Positions 52,662-64,000 of a DNA stretch of 64,000 nucleotides are shown piece after piece (positions within the stretch are counted from its first letter, which is position 1; each line of letters opens with the position of its first letter). The notes under the pieces were generated by a model. That model saw nothing but the letters and a program-made list of their open reading frames with translations, was not told the DNA's origin and did not search any database. The DNA is from Streptomyces qinglanensis (GTDB lineage Bacteria > Actinomycetota > Actinomycetes > Streptomycetales > Streptomycetaceae). The stretch covers positions 1 to 64,000 of the forward strand of contig NZ_FOGO01000007.1 of the NCBI RefSeq assembly GCF_900111245.1, read 5' to 3'. The position numbers were made by a program, and so were the translations under genes.

Positions 52662-54206
52662 GTGTCACTCGATTCCATAACCAACTCCGTCGACAAGGCA
52701 GTAAGCGACTTCGTCGAACCCATCGCCACCAAGCTGGGTGAAATCGTCTTCTACTCCGTCCCCGTCGGCGGAACGGAACTGCCCCTCATCGTCACCTGGC
52801 TCGTCGTGGCCGGCCTCGTCTTCTCCGCCTGGTTCGGGCTCGTCCAGATCCGCAAGTTCCGGCTCGCGGTCGACGTCGTGAGAGGCAAGTACGACGAGAA
52901 GGGGTCGGACGGCGAGGTCAACCACTTCCAGGCGCTGACCGCAGCGGTCTCCGGCACCGTCGGCCTCGGCAACATCGCCGGTGTCGCCGTCGCCGTCTCC
53001 ATCGGCGGCCCCGGCGCCACCTTCTGGATGGTCCTCTGCGGCCTGCTGGGCATGGCCACGAAGTTCGTCGAGGTCACCCTCGGCGTGAAGTACCGCGAGG
53101 TGCACCCGGACGGCACCGTCTCCGGCGGCCCGATGCACTACCTGCCCAAGGGACTCACCGAGCGCTTCGGGCGCAACGGCAAGGTCCTCGGCCGGGTGCT
53201 GGCGGTCCTGGCCTCGGCCATGATCCTCTTCTTCGGCCTCTTCGGCGGCAACCTCTTCCAGGTCAACCAGAGCTACGCGCAGCTCGTCTCCGTCGCAGGC
53301 GGCGAGGACGGCGCGCTGGGCTCCTCCGCCGGTGCCCTGTTCTTCGGTCTCCTGATCGCCGCGGTCGTCGGCATCGTGCTGCTGGGCGGCATCCGCTCCA
53401 TCGCCACCGTCACCAGCCGGCTGGTGCCATCCATGGCGGCGATGTACATCGTCGCGTGCCTGATCGTCATCCTGGCCAACATCAGCGCCGTCCCGGACGC
53501 CATCGGCTCGATCTTCGAGGGCGCCTTCAACCCGGAGGGTGTCGCCGGCGGTATCCTCGGCGCGCTGATCATCGGCTTCAAGCGGGCCGCCTTCTCCAAC
53601 GAGGCCGGCCTGGGATCCGCCCCGATCGCGCACTCCGCGGTGAAGACCAAGCACCCCGCCAGCGAGGGCCTGGTCGCCCTGCTGGAGCCCTTCATCGACA
53701 CCGTGGTCGTGTGCACCATGACGGCCCTCACCATCGTCATCGCCAGCCCCGACAGCTGGACCAAGGCCCGCACGGACGAGTCCATCGGCGGCGTCACCAT
53801 CACCTCCGACGCCTTCGAGACCGTGCTCCCCTGGTTCCCCTACATCCTGACCATCGCGGTCATGCTGTTCGCCGTCTCGACCGTGCTGACGTGGGGCTAC
53901 TACTGCCTCAAGGCGTGGACCTACCTGTTCGGCCGCAGCAAGGTCAGTGAGCTGAGCTTCAAGGTCGTCTACACCCTGTTCGCCGTCGCGGGCGCCCTGC
54001 TCACCCTGCAGACCCTGATCGACCTGGCGGACGCCGTGCTCTTCTCGCTGGCCGTCATCAACATCATCGGCCTCTACCTGCTCGCCCCGATCGTCAAGCG
54101 CGAGCTGAACAACTTCCTGGAGTACATCCGCAGCCGCAAGGCAGGCGCACCGGACAGCTCCGGCGGCGCCGACGAGGACAAGGACCCGGTCACCACGACT
54201 GTCTGA
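52662..54206 (+). CDS. Alanine/glycine:cation symporter (AGCS) family protein
   Basis: A 514-residue sodium- or proton-coupled amino acid transporter with about 11 membrane helices. The AGCS signature is clear: FQALTAAVSGTVGLGNIAG, GGPGATFWMVLCGLLGMATKF, and NEAGLGSAPIAHSAVKTKHP. It imports alanine, glycine or related amino acids. The GTG at 52662 was chosen as AGGTGG is at good distance; an ATG at 52629 and GTG at 52650 lie in frame. Its codon use is more typical of a highly expressed gene (mostly C-ending) than its neighbours. It is followed by a very strong terminator. Confidence 0.9.
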   Translation: MSLDSITNSVDKAVSDFVEPIATKLGEIVFYSVPVGGTELPLIVTWLVVAGLVFSAWFGLVQIRKFRLAVDVVRGKYDEKGSDGEVNHFQALTAAVSGTVGLGNIAGVAVAVSIGGPGATFWMVLCGLLGMATKFVEVTLGVKYREVHPDGTVSGGPMHYLPKGLTERFGRNGKVLGRVLAVLASAMILFFGLFGGNLFQVNQSYAQLVSVAGGEDGALGSSAGALFFGLLIAAVVGIVLLGGIRSIATVTSRLVPSMAAMYIVACLIVILANISAVPDAIGSIFEGAFNPEGVAGGILGALIIGFKRAAFSNEAGLGSAPIAHSAVKTKHPASEGLVALLEPFIDTVVVCTMTALTIVIASPDSWTKARTDESIGGVTITSDAFETVLPWFPYILTIAVMLFAVSTVLTWGYYCLKAWTYLFGRSKVSELSFKVVYTLFAVAGALLTLQTLIDLADAVLFSLAVINIIGLYLLAPIVKRELNNFLEYIRSRKAGAPDSSGGADEDKDPVTTTV

Positions 54207-54225
54207 CGGTCGGACCGACCCACCG

Positions 54226-54276
54226 CGGAAGGGGTCCGGGTACGCCGCGCCACGGCGTACCCGGACCCCTTCCGCA
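54226..54276. terminator. Very strong bidirectional terminator
   Basis: A perfect 23-base stem (54226-54248 with 54254-54276) and a 5-base loop lie 20 bases after the symporter stop, between convergent genes. Confidence 0.92.
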
Positions 54277-54396
54277 TGTCTGCGGCCGGTCACCGTCCCG
54301 TGCCGCAGGACGAGCCGTCCGTCCGCGGCGTGCCCCCGCCCGGTGCCCGGTGTCCGACCGGGTGCCCGTACCCGAGCCGCGGTGCGCCGAAGCCGC

Positions 54397-57055
<2,659 letters not shown>

Positions 57056-57222
57056 GGCAGTCCCTTCCCCGGTGCGGCACCGCTGCGGTACCGACGGTGA
57101 GCAAGTGCGGAGCAGGACGCGGCGTCCGTGCGTGCCGGGCCGCGGGCGGGCCGTCGCCCGTTCCGCCGGCGATGGTTCGCCTCCCGCCGCGGCGGCGGCA
57201 GGGCCACGAGGTGCGCCGCGAC

Positions 57223-57261
57223 GGGTCCGGACGGCCCTCTTCCGCGGGGCCGTCCGGACCC
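57223..57261 (-). terminator. Terminator of the PPOX gene
   Basis: Perfect 15-base arms (57223-57237 and 57247-57261) with a 9-base loop begin right after the minus-strand stop at 57264. Confidence 0.85.
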
Positions 57262-57263
57262 GC

Positions 57264-57719
57264 TCACCCGGGCGGACCGGGCGCCGGGCCGGTGCCGCAC
57301 ACATCGACCGGGCGGCCGGCCAGTTCCCGGCCGGTGACCAGTGCGGGTTCGACGCGTACGAAGAGACCTCCGGCCGAAGGCGCCCAGGTGCAGAGGCCGT
57401 TCCGCCGGAGCCGGTCCTGTTCGAGAGGATCGGTGACCACCGCGGCGCGCCCGGTGACGACGACGCTCCAGCCGGACGGCGCCCGCTCGTCGACGTCGTC
57501 CGCCTCGAACGCCACCACCACCTGGTCGATCGCACGCGCCAGTTCCGAGGCGGCCGAGGTCCGCAGCAGCACGGCCCCGTCGTGGTCCAGGCGGAAGGCG
57601 ACCGGCAGGACGGCGGGGAGGGCGTGACGGGTGTGGACGAGGCGGCCGAGCCGCACCGACGCCAGGCGGCGGAAGCACTCCCGCCGGTCCAGTTCACGGA
57701 AGCCGTCATTCGGATACAT
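57264..57719 (-). CDS. PPOX-type flavin/F420-binding protein
   Basis: A 151-residue pyridoxamine-5'-phosphate-oxidase-like split-barrel protein (ECFRRLASVRLGRLVHTRHALPAVLPVAF). Members of this family in DevR/OsdR regulons bind flavin or F420 and probably reduce small quinone-like or nitro compounds. ATG 57719 fits the GGAG site best; a GTG two codons earlier directly abuts it. A strong hairpin follows the stop. Confidence 0.82.
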   Translation of the reverse strand: MYPNDGFRELDRRECFRRLASVRLGRLVHTRHALPAVLPVAFRLDHDGAVLLRTSAASELARAIDQVVVAFEADDVDERAPSGWSVVVTGRAAVVTDPLEQDRLRRNGLCTWAPSAGGLFVRVEPALVTGRELAGRPVDVCGTGPAPGPPG

Positions 57720-57937
57720 GTCCACTCCGTGGTTCGGATGTGCCGGCCGGGCGGTCTCCTCCAGCCTGCCCGGGGGCGCTGGAGCGGGGTGAGGGCCGTC
57801 GGTCCCGGGTTACCGGCGAGCGGTCCCGCTCTGCCGTGCGGCGACCGGCCCGGCCGGTCCGGGTGCTGCGCGTCGAACACAGGCGCGGGACCGACCGGCC
57901 CTACCCGGCGGCCGGTGCCCCGCGCTTACCTGGACGC

Positions 57938-58330
57938 ATGTCCGAGAACTCCCCCGAGTCCGCGCACTGCCACACGAAACGCGCCGACGGTGGCGTGACC
58001 GTGCTGGAAGTGGGCGGAGAGCTCGACATCAGTACGGCGCCGCTGCTCGCCTCCCGGCTGGACGCGCTGACCGCCGGCCCACGACCCGACCTGGTGCTGG
58101 ATCTGCGACCGGTCTCCTTCATGGACTGCAGCGGGCTGAGTCTGCTGTGCCGGGCCAGGAACCGCACCGCGGCACGGCACGGCAGGCTTCGGCTGGTCTG
58201 CGACAGCAACCGCTTCCTGCGGATCCTGGAACACGCCCGGCTGGCCGACACCTTCGAGATACACACCCGGCTGCCGGAGGCCCCGGCCGCCGCCCGCACC
58301 GCTTCCCCCGCCCGGACACCTACCGCGTGA
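57938..58330 (+). CDS. STAS-domain anti-sigma factor antagonist
   Basis: A 130-residue STAS protein like the RsbV/BldG group. It has LEVGGELDISTAPLLASRLDAL and the regulatory phospho-site Ser65 in FMDCSGLSLLCRA. When dephosphorylated by a SpoIIE-type phosphatase it would bind an anti-sigma kinase and free a stress sigma factor. No kinase gene is adjacent. No clear ribosome site precedes the ATG at 57938. Confidence 0.87.
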   Translation: MSENSPESAHCHTKRADGGVTVLEVGGELDISTAPLLASRLDALTAGPRPDLVLDLRPVSFMDCSGLSLLCRARNRTAARHGRLRLVCDSNRFLRILEHARLADTFEIHTRLPEAPAAARTASPARTPTA

Positions 58331-58407
58331 CCGCCGGGCAGCCGCGCCGGCGGCCGAGCGGCGGTCCCGAGCAGCGCTGCCCGGCACCGCAGGGCGGAAT
58401 CGCCGGA

Positions 58408-59232
58408 TCATGTCCGGCGCACGGCCGCCGCCCCGCCCGGCCGGGGGCGCGGCCGGGGAACGACGAGGGGAGCGGCGTCGGCGGGCGCCGGGAGGATGTC
58501 CGCCTCCAGGCCGTAGAGCTCCTTGACGAGGGCCTGGTCTACCGCGGCGCGGGGCGGCCCCTGGGCGAGTACGCGGCCGTCCTTCATCGCCACCAGGGTG
58601 TCGGCGTAGCGCGCCGCGGCCGTCAGGTCGTGCTGGACCATGACGACGGTGCGGCCGGCGGCGGCGACGTCCCGGACGAGTTCGAGGACGTCGACGGCGT
58701 GTCCGAGGTCGAGGGCGCTGGTGGGCTCGTCGAGCAGCACCACGGGTGTGTGCTGCGCGAGCACCATGGCGAGCCAGCAGCGCTGCCGCTGGCCGCCGGA
58801 GAGCTGGTCCAGGCGTTCTGCGGCCAGTCCGGTGGTGCCGGTGGCCTCCAGCGCCTCGTGCACGGCGCGTTCGTCCTCGCGGGACCACTGGCGCAGCAGC
58901 CCCTGGTGCGGATGGCGGCCGTAGCGCACGAGTCCGGCGACGGTGACGGCCTCGGGAGCGCGGGGCGACTGGGGCAGCAGGGCCGCCAGATGTGCGGCCC
59001 GGCGGCGGCCGGCCTGCCAGATGTCGGATCCCGCGACGTGCACCGTGCCGGACTCCGGCCGGTGGAGGCGGGCGAGGGCGCGCAACAGGGTGGACTTGCC
59101 GCAGCCGTTGGGACCCACGACGGCGGCGACCTGCCCGGCCGGGACCGTCAGATCCACGCCGTGGACGATCCGGCGGCCCGGGTATCCGGCGTGCAGGGAG
59201 CGGACCTCCAGGCCGGGAGGGGTGTCGGTCAT
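58408..59232 (-). CDS. Iron-siderophore ABC importer ATPase (FepC-like)
   Basis: A 274-residue ABC ATPase. Walker A is VGPNGCGKST, the Q-loop LLPQSP, signature LSGGQRQR, Walker B VVLLDEPTS and switch His in VQHDL. It energises import through the two FecCD permeases just upstream (7-base gap). The Pro/Arg-rich tail is extra. It is the third gene of an operon starting at the iron box at 61440. Confidence 0.9.
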   Translation of the reverse strand: MTDTPPGLEVRSLHAGYPGRRIVHGVDLTVPAGQVAAVVGPNGCGKSTLLRALARLHRPESGTVHVAGSDIWQAGRRRAAHLAALLPQSPRAPEAVTVAGLVRYGRHPHQGLLRQWSREDERAVHEALEATGTTGLAAERLDQLSGGQRQRCWLAMVLAQHTPVVLLDEPTSALDLGHAVDVLELVRDVAAAGRTVVMVQHDLTAAARYADTLVAMKDGRVLAQGPPRAAVDQALVKELYGLEADILPAPADAAPLVVPRPRPRPGGAAAVRRT

Positions 59233-59239
59233 GGCGGGT

Positions 59240-60358
59240 TCAGACCTTTCCGGTGGTACGGTCCGGGCCGAGCAGGACCCACAGCAGGAAGGGTCCGCCG
59301 AGCACGCTGGTGACGACGCCGACGGGGAGTTCGACGGGGGCGATGACGCGGCCGAGGGTGTCGGCCGCGACCACGAGTGCGGCTCCGGTGAGCGCGGACC
59401 CGAGGACGGGCACCCGGGTGGGTCCGCACAGCCGCTGGGCGAGGACGGGGGCGGCCAGCGCGACGAAGGCGACGGGTCCGCCGACACCGACGGCGAGCCC
59501 GGCGAGGACGACGGCGAGGCCGAGCGCGGCGGCCCGCAGGCGGCGCAGGTCCACGCCGAGTGACGCGGTCACCTCGTCGTCGAGGCGCAGGAGTTGCAGG
59601 CGGTGCCCGGCGGCGAGGCCGAGGGGCAGCAGGACGGCCAGAGCGGCCAGGAGCGGGGTGCCCACCTGCCAGTCGCGGCCGCTGAGGCTGCCGACCGCCC
59701 ACAGGAAGACGCCGCCCGCGGTGTTGTCGTTCTCCCGCGACATGACCAGATCGCTGACGGCGCCGATGACGGTGGAGACCCCGATGCCGACGACGAGGAC
59801 CCGGTAGCCGGCCGAACCGGCCCCGCCCGCGCACAGCACGACGAGGACCGCGGCCGCCACGGCGCCGAGCGGGCCGAGCCACCAGTGCCCGACCATGCCG
59901 GTCGACGACCCCGCCGCCGAGGCGACGACGGCGGCGGTGGCACCCTCGTTGACGCCGATGATGTCGGGGGTCGCCAGCCGGTTGCCCGCCAGTGTCTGGG
60001 TGAGGCAGCCGGAGACGCCGAGCGCGGCTCCGACCATCAGCGCCACGCACAGGCGCGGCAGCCGGAACTCCCGCACGATCATCACCGTGCCAGGCTCCCC
60101 CGTACCGAGCAGCCCGGAGAGGGCGTCCGGCAGGCTCGTCCCGGCCGAACTCACCACCACGCCGGCGGCGACGAGGAGGACGAGCAGCGGGAGCAGCAGG
60201 GCGGCGGCGAGCGCGCTGCGGCGCGGGAGGAGCCAGGAGAAGGGTCCGGCCCGCAGCAGGGTGCTGTCAGGCGGTGTGAGCCCGGGTCCGTCGGCCGGCC
60301 GGCCGCCACCGGGGTGCCGGCCCGGACGCGGGGGCCGGGTGGGACGGGGTCCGGTCAT
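59240..60358 (-). CDS. Iron-siderophore ABC permease (FecCD family) 2
   Basis: A 372-residue membrane permease with about ten helices and the family motifs VREFRLPRLCVALMVGAALGVSGCLTQTLAGN and GGPVAFVALAAPVLAQRL. A Pro/Arg-rich N-terminus of 40 residues precedes the first helix. It overlaps permease 1 by ATGA and forms the heterodimeric channel with it. Confidence 0.9.
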   Translation of the reverse strand: MTGPRPTRPPRPGRHPGGGRPADGPGLTPPDSTLLRAGPFSWLLPRRSALAAALLLPLLVLLVAAGVVVSSAGTSLPDALSGLLGTGEPGTVMIVREFRLPRLCVALMVGAALGVSGCLTQTLAGNRLATPDIIGVNEGATAAVVASAAGSSTGMVGHWWLGPLGAVAAAVLVVLCAGGAGSAGYRVLVVGIGVSTVIGAVSDLVMSRENDNTAGGVFLWAVGSLSGRDWQVGTPLLAALAVLLPLGLAAGHRLQLLRLDDEVTASLGVDLRRLRAAALGLAVVLAGLAVGVGGPVAFVALAAPVLAQRLCGPTRVPVLGSALTGAALVVAADTLGRVIAPVELPVGVVTSVLGGPFLLWVLLGPDRTTGKV

Positions 60359-61440
60359 GCCGTCGCCCCCGCGGTGGACAGCCGCCGCGAGCGGGCGATG
60401 CCGATGAGCAGCGGGCCCCCGACGAAGGCGAGCAGCACGCTGACCGGGGTCTCCCAGGGCCGGACGAGCACCCGGGCGAGGATGTCGGCCAGGATCAGCA
60501 CATCGGCCGCCACCAGTGCGGACAGCAGGAGTTGGGCGGTCATCCGCGGCCCGGTCACCGCGCGCGCCGCGTAGGGGGCGAGCAGTCCGAGGAAGGCGAC
60601 GGGTCCGGCGACCGCCACCGCGCAGCCGCCGAGCAGCGCGACGGCACCGGCCACCAGCAGCCGGATGCGTTGGGGGTGGTGGCCCAGCGTCCGGGCGCCG
60701 TCGTCACCGAGACCGAGCGCGGACAGCGGGCGGGCGCAGGCCAGGGCGGTGCCCAGGCCGAGGGCGACCGGCAGCAGGAGCGGGGCCAGTTCGCCGGTGC
60801 CGACCCCGGCCAGGGAGCCGAGGGTCCAGTAGCGGTAGGTGTCGAACGTGGCCTGCGTGCCCAGCAGGACGTACGAGGTCAGACCGTGGAAGGTGGCGCC
60901 CAGCGCGGAGCCGACGAGCACCAGCCGCAGTGGTGATCCCGCGGTGCGCCCGGACGCGGCGAGCAGCAGCACGACGGCGCTCGCGGCGATGCCGCCGAGC
61001 AGCGCCCAGCCGAGCAGTTCGGCGGACGAGTCGGCCCCGAAGAAGGTGAGCCCCAGGACGACGGCGAAGGCGGCACCGGAGTTGACGCCGAGCAGACCGG
61101 TCTCGGCGAGGGGGTTGCGGGTGGCCGCCTGCAGCAGGCAGCCGGCCGTGCCCAGGCACAGGCCGACCAGCACGGCGGCGAGGGTCCGGGGGAAGCGCAC
61201 CTGCAGCACGGCGAGGCGCAGTTGGGGATCGGCCCGCGCCGAGGGGTCGCCGAGCAGGTAGTCCCAGGCCCGGCCGGGCGAGCTGGAGCCGCTGCCGACC
61301 AGGAGCGACACCAGGGCGAGGACCGCCAGGAGCACGGTCAGTGCCGCCCCGGCGCCGAGTGCCTGCCGTCCGGCGGGGCGGCGGCGTCGCGGGGGGCGGT
61401 CACCGGCCGGGGCGGACCGCCGCTCTTGCACACTCAACAT
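60355..61440 (-). CDS. Iron-siderophore ABC permease (FecCD family) 1
   Basis: A 361-residue permease with about nine to ten helices and motifs VRFPRTLAAVLVGLCLGTAGCLLQAATRNPLA and VAGPVAFLGLLAPYAAR. First gene of the importer operon. Its ATG at 61440 directly abuts the iron box, so iron-loaded DmdR/IdeR would block the start region of the transcript. Only a weak ribosome site is seen, so it may be leaderless. Confidence 0.9.
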   Translation of the reverse strand: MLSVQERRSAPAGDRPPRRRRPAGRQALGAGAALTVLLAVLALVSLLVGSGSSSPGRAWDYLLGDPSARADPQLRLAVLQVRFPRTLAAVLVGLCLGTAGCLLQAATRNPLAETGLLGVNSGAAFAVVLGLTFFGADSSAELLGWALLGGIAASAVVLLLAASGRTAGSPLRLVLVGSALGATFHGLTSYVLLGTQATFDTYRYWTLGSLAGVGTGELAPLLLPVALGLGTALACARPLSALGLGDDGARTLGHHPQRIRLLVAGAVALLGGCAVAVAGPVAFLGLLAPYAARAVTGPRMTAQLLLSALVAADVLILADILARVLVRPWETPVSVLLAFVGGPLLIGIARSRRLSTAGATA

Positions 61441-61458
61441 AAGGTTAGCCTAACCTAA
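61440..61458. promoter_or_regulatory. Iron box (DmdR/IdeR operator)
   Basis: TAAGGTTAGCCTAACCTAA matches the 19-base consensus TTAGGTTAGSCTAACCTAA at 18 of 19 positions. It lies between the divergent importer and lipoprotein-dhb transcripts and should repress both under iron sufficiency. Confidence 0.93.
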
Positions 61459-61521
61459 GTACGCCTGGTCGCGACCGGCCGGCGCCAGAACTCCGCATGC
61501 CCGAAAGCGAGAACACCGCCC

Positions 61522-62550
61522 ATGCAGCTCGAGCCGTCCTCCCCCGCCCGCAGACACACCGCCCCGGTCTCCGCGGCCGCCACCCGCCCCGCGGCCGTCC
61601 GGTCCACCGCGGCAGCCCTCTGCCTCAGCGCCTGCGCCCTCGCCCTCGCCGGATGCGGCTCCGCCGAGGAGACGTCCCGCTCCGGTGGCGCACAGGGCGA
61701 GAGCGGCACGGTGCGCGTGACCGACGCCACCGGCACCGAGGTCTCGGTCACGAAGCGGCCCCGACGGGTGGTGGCGCTCAGCGAGATGGACCTGGACTCC
61801 GCGCTCGCTCTCGGCGTCCGGCCGGTCGGCCTGACCGCGGGCCGGGGCCAGCAGGGCGCCCCCGCCTATCTCGCGAAGGAGGCCGAGGGCATCCCCACCG
61901 TCGGCGCGGTGACCGGTCCCGACATCGAGAAGGTCGTCCGCGCCGAACCGGATGTCATCCTCGCCGGCCAGCTCGCCGACGAGCAGGTCCTCCAGCAGCT
62001 CAAGAAGATCGCACCCACCGTGGTGACCATCGACAAGACCAAGGACTGGCAGAAGTCCCTCGAACTCACCGCGGAGGTGCTGGGCCGCGGCGACCGGGCC
62101 GACGCGTTCCTGAAGCGCTACCGGTCCCGGACGGCCGCGCTGAAGAAGGACCTCGGCCCCCGGGCCGGAGCCAGCGTCTCCGTCGCCCGCTACTCGGCCA
62201 AGGGCACCGCCGTCATGCAGCAGGGCGTCTTCATCAGCGACGTGCTGGCCGACCTCGGCTTCGAGAGGCCCGGCCTTCAGCAGCGCAAGGGCGAGGGGCA
62301 CTCCACCCCGATCAGCGACGAGAACCTCGAGAAGATCGACGCCGACTGGCTGTTCATCGGCACCCTCTCCCCCACCGGGCCGGACGCCGACCTGCTCGAC
62401 GAGCTGACCGGCAAGCCCGCCTACCGGCAACTGGACGCGGTGCGCGAGAAGCACGTGACCGAGATCGACGGCTCGAAGTGGACGAGCCTGGGCGGTGCCA
62501 AAGCCGCCCTCTCGGTGCTCGGCGACATCCGGAAGGCCATGGCCGAATGA
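61522..62550 (+). CDS. Iron-siderophore substrate-binding lipoprotein
   Basis: A 342-residue periplasmic-binding-type lipoprotein (FepB/FhuD fold). A long signal peptide ends in the lipobox LAGC (about residue 45). Then [28 protein letters not shown] and EPDVILAGQ are family-typical. It delivers the ferric siderophore to the divergent FecCD-FepC importer. The ATG at 61522 has GCGAGAAC upstream only. Its stop overlaps dhbA (ATGA), which binds uptake and biosynthesis into one transcript. Confidence 0.88.
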   Translation: MQLEPSSPARRHTAPVSAAATRPAAVRSTAAALCLSACALALAGCGSAEETSRSGGAQGESGTVRVTDATGTEVSVTKRPRRVVALSEMDLDSALALGVRPVGLTAGRGQQGAPAYLAKEAEGIPTVGAVTGPDIEKVVRAEPDVILAGQLADEQVLQQLKKIAPTVVTIDKTKDWQKSLELTAEVLGRGDRADAFLKRYRSRTAALKKDLGPRAGASVSVARYSAKGTAVMQQGVFISDVLADLGFERPGLQQRKGEGHSTPISDENLEKIDADWLFIGTLSPTGPDADLLDELTGKPAYRQLDAVREKHVTEIDGSKWTSLGGAKAALSVLGDIRKAMAE

Positions 62551-63371
62551 CCGCCGCGGACGAACTGGCGGGCCGGACCGCCCTGGTGACCGGGGCCGGC
62601 CGGGGCATCGGCGCCGCGGTGGTACGGGAACTCGCCGCACGCGGGGCCCGCGTCGTGGCGACCGACCTGGACCCGGACGGGGTCGCGCGACTGGCCGCCC
62701 ACCACCCGGACCGGGTCACCGCACGCACCCTGGACGTCACCGATCCGGCCGCCGTCGACGCGCTGCTGGCCGAGACGGCGGACCTGTCCGGACCCCTCGA
62801 CATCGCCGTCAACGTCGCCGGGATCCTGCGCACCGCGCAGGTCCTGGAGTTGAGCGACGCGGACTGGGCGGCCACCTTCGCCGTCAACACCACCGGCGTG
62901 CTGCACGTCTCGCGCGCGGCGGGCCGGACCATGGCCGAGCGGGGCAGCGGCAGCATCGTGACCGTGGCCTCCAACGCGGCGGGCATCCCGCGCACCGGGA
63001 TGGCGGCCTACGCCGCCTCAAAAGCCGCCGCGGTGATGTTCACCAAGTGCCTCGGACTGGAGCTGGCCGCCCGGGGCGTGCGCTGCAACACCGTCTCCCC
63101 CGGCTCGACGCGGACCGCCATGCAGCGCGCCGCCCGGCGCTCCGCGTCCGGAGCCCGGGCGCAGGACGAGGACGGGCACCAGAGCACGGCGGACGGCGAA
63201 CAGCGGGCCGTGCAGGGCGATCTCGCCGCGCACCGCACCGGCATCCCGCTGGGCCGGATCGCCGAGCCGGAGGACATCGCGGAGGCCGTCGCCTTCCTCG
63301 TCTCCGACCGCGCCCGCCACATCACCCTGCACGACCTGTACGTCGACGGCGGCGCCACCCTGCGGGCCTGA
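62547..63371 (+). CDS. dhbA: 2,3-dihydro-2,3-dihydroxybenzoate dehydrogenase
   Basis: A 274-residue SDR of the EntA/DhbA type, which oxidises 2,3-dihydro-2,3-dihydroxybenzoate to 2,3-dihydroxybenzoate with NAD+. The motifs are [37 protein letters not shown] (Ser and YxxxK) and LYVDGGATL. The insert around [14 protein letters not shown] replaces the substrate-loop region and fits EntA-like proteins. Location before an isochorismate synthase gene supports the assignment. Confidence 0.88.
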   Translation: MTAADELAGRTALVTGAGRGIGAAVVRELAARGARVVATDLDPDGVARLAAHHPDRVTARTLDVTDPAAVDALLAETADLSGPLDIAVNVAGILRTAQVLELSDADWAATFAVNTTGVLHVSRAAGRTMAERGSGSIVTVASNAAGIPRTGMAAYAASKAAAVMFTKCLGLELAARGVRCNTVSPGSTRTAMQRAARRSASGARAQDEDGHQSTADGEQRAVQGDLAAHRTGIPLGRIAEPEDIAEAVAFLVSDRARHITLHDLYVDGGATLRA

Positions 63372-63413
63372 CCGGCCGCCCGGACCGTACCCGCCACTCT
63401 CCTGGGAGAACCC

Positions 63414-64000
63414 ATGTCTGCCCCACTGCGCGAACGTCCCGCCCCCGCCTCCCGGTCGGGGCCGGCCGCGCTGCCGTACCCCGCACACTCGCCCGGCGCC
63501 GCCACCGCTCTGCTGGAGGACTACCGGCCCGGCACCGACCGGCTGCTGGCCACCCCGGAGCGCACCCTGCTGGCACGGGGGACGTCCGCGCAGGTGCCGC
63601 ACGACAGCAGGCCGCTGCCGCAGCGCGTGCGGCGGCTGCTGGAGGCCCGGCGGCAGGCGGGCGAGCCGGCTCCCCTCGTGGTCGGGGCGCTGCCCTTCGC
63701 GCCCGACGCGCCGCCCGCGCTGGCCGTACCGGAACAGGTGCGCTGGGCACCGCCGCTGCGAGAGGACCCGCAGACGGTACTGCCGATGCCGGATCAGGAG
63801 ACCGGCGGCGGCTGGCACGTCCGCGAGGTGCCCGGCGCCGAGCGGTACGGCGCGGCGGTGGCCGCCGCGGTCGCCCGCCTGCGGGCGGGCGAGCTGGAGA
63901 AGGTGGTGCTGGCCCGCGCCCTGGACCTGACCGCGCCGCACGAGCCCGATCTGCGCGCCATGCTGCGCAGGCTGGCCCACCGCGACCCGGCCGGATACAC
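63414..64000 (+). CDS. dhbC: Isochorismate synthase, N-terminal part
   Basis: Open to the window end; 195 residues visible. Isochorismate synthase (DhbC/EntC type) converts chorismate to isochorismate, the first step to 2,3-dihydroxybenzoate. The visible region includes the N-terminal sub-domain ([19 protein letters not shown]) and the start of the chorismate-binding core ([30 protein letters not shown]). GGGAGAA precedes the ATG at 63414, 42 bases after dhbA. The rest, and likely dhbE, dhbB and an NRPS, lie beyond. Confidence 0.9.
   Translation, partial: MSAPLRERPAPASRSGPAALPYPAHSPGAATALLEDYRPGTDRLLATPERTLLARGTSAQVPHDSRPLPQRVRRLLEARRQAGEPAPLVVGALPFAPDAPPALAVPEQVRWAPPLREDPQTVLPMPDQETGGGWHVREVPGAERYGAAVAAAVARLRAGELEKVVLARALDLTAPHEPDLRAMLRRLAHRDPAGY

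Overview
The window is very GC-rich chromosomal DNA from a high-GC actinomycete, almost certainly a Streptomyces or close relative. Signs of this are the third-position G/C bias, GTG and TTG starts, ATGA/GTGA overlaps in operons, DasR-type (dre) and DmdR/IdeR-type (iron box) operators, TPR regulators, and an island of universal stress proteins. I see no rRNA, tRNA, CRISPR array, insertion sequence or phage gene.

Layout. Positions 1-5500 hold a partial gene end, a thioredoxin-reductase-like flavoprotein, a prolyl oligopeptidase, and a flavin monooxygenase divergent from a TetR repressor across a four-palindrome operator. 5.6-7.2 kb is a GH3 N-acetylglucosaminidase with a dre site. 7.4-13.2 kb is a compact operon (second dre site, 22-codon mini-ORF, PhyH dioxygenase, DUF6271/glycosyltransferase-like protein, PLP decarboxylase, GNAT, MFS exporter) that looks like an uncharacterised small-molecule pathway. 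13.3-17.4 kb has a SpoIIE-type phosphatase, a 4x26-bp tandem repeat and two secreted proteins (I36-inhibitor-like and possibly aerolysin-like). 17.8-25.3 kb is a dissociated fatty-acid/polyketide-type operon (acyltransferase, acyl-CoA oxidase, two KAS III, ketoreductase, ACP, KAS II), divergent from a TPR regulator at 25.9 kb.

27.3-32.8 kb is a group 3b [NiFe] hydrogenase operon (maturation protease, then HydB, cyclic-nucleotide-binding protein, HydG, HydD, HydA). 32.7-35 kb has small membrane proteins and a CstR-like regulator with a DUF302 gene. 35.1-44.9 kb is a complete SigK locus: fasciclin lipoprotein (Mpt70/Mpt83-like), molybdopterin oxidoreductase, and an operon matching Mycobacterium tuberculosis Rv0449c-Rv0446c (with an extra methyltransferase), then rskA and sigK. 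Three promoters share the motif CCAATCC-N16-CGAA(T/G)C, one at sigK and a divergent pair at the two target transcripts, so the circuit can be read from the sequence.

45-58 kb is a dormancy/stress island: SDR-DUF2867 protein, XRE-flavin-domain fusion, four universal stress proteins, LtrA, an AGCS amino-acid symporter, a DevS/OsdK-like GAF histidine kinase without a neighbouring response regulator, a PPOX flavoprotein and a STAS antagonist. With the hydrogenase this resembles the DevR/OsdR hypoxia regulon. 58.4-64 kb is the start of a catecholate siderophore locus: an ABC importer (two FecCD permeases and ATPase) divergent, over a near-perfect iron box, from a binding lipoprotein, dhbA and a dhbC that runs off the end.
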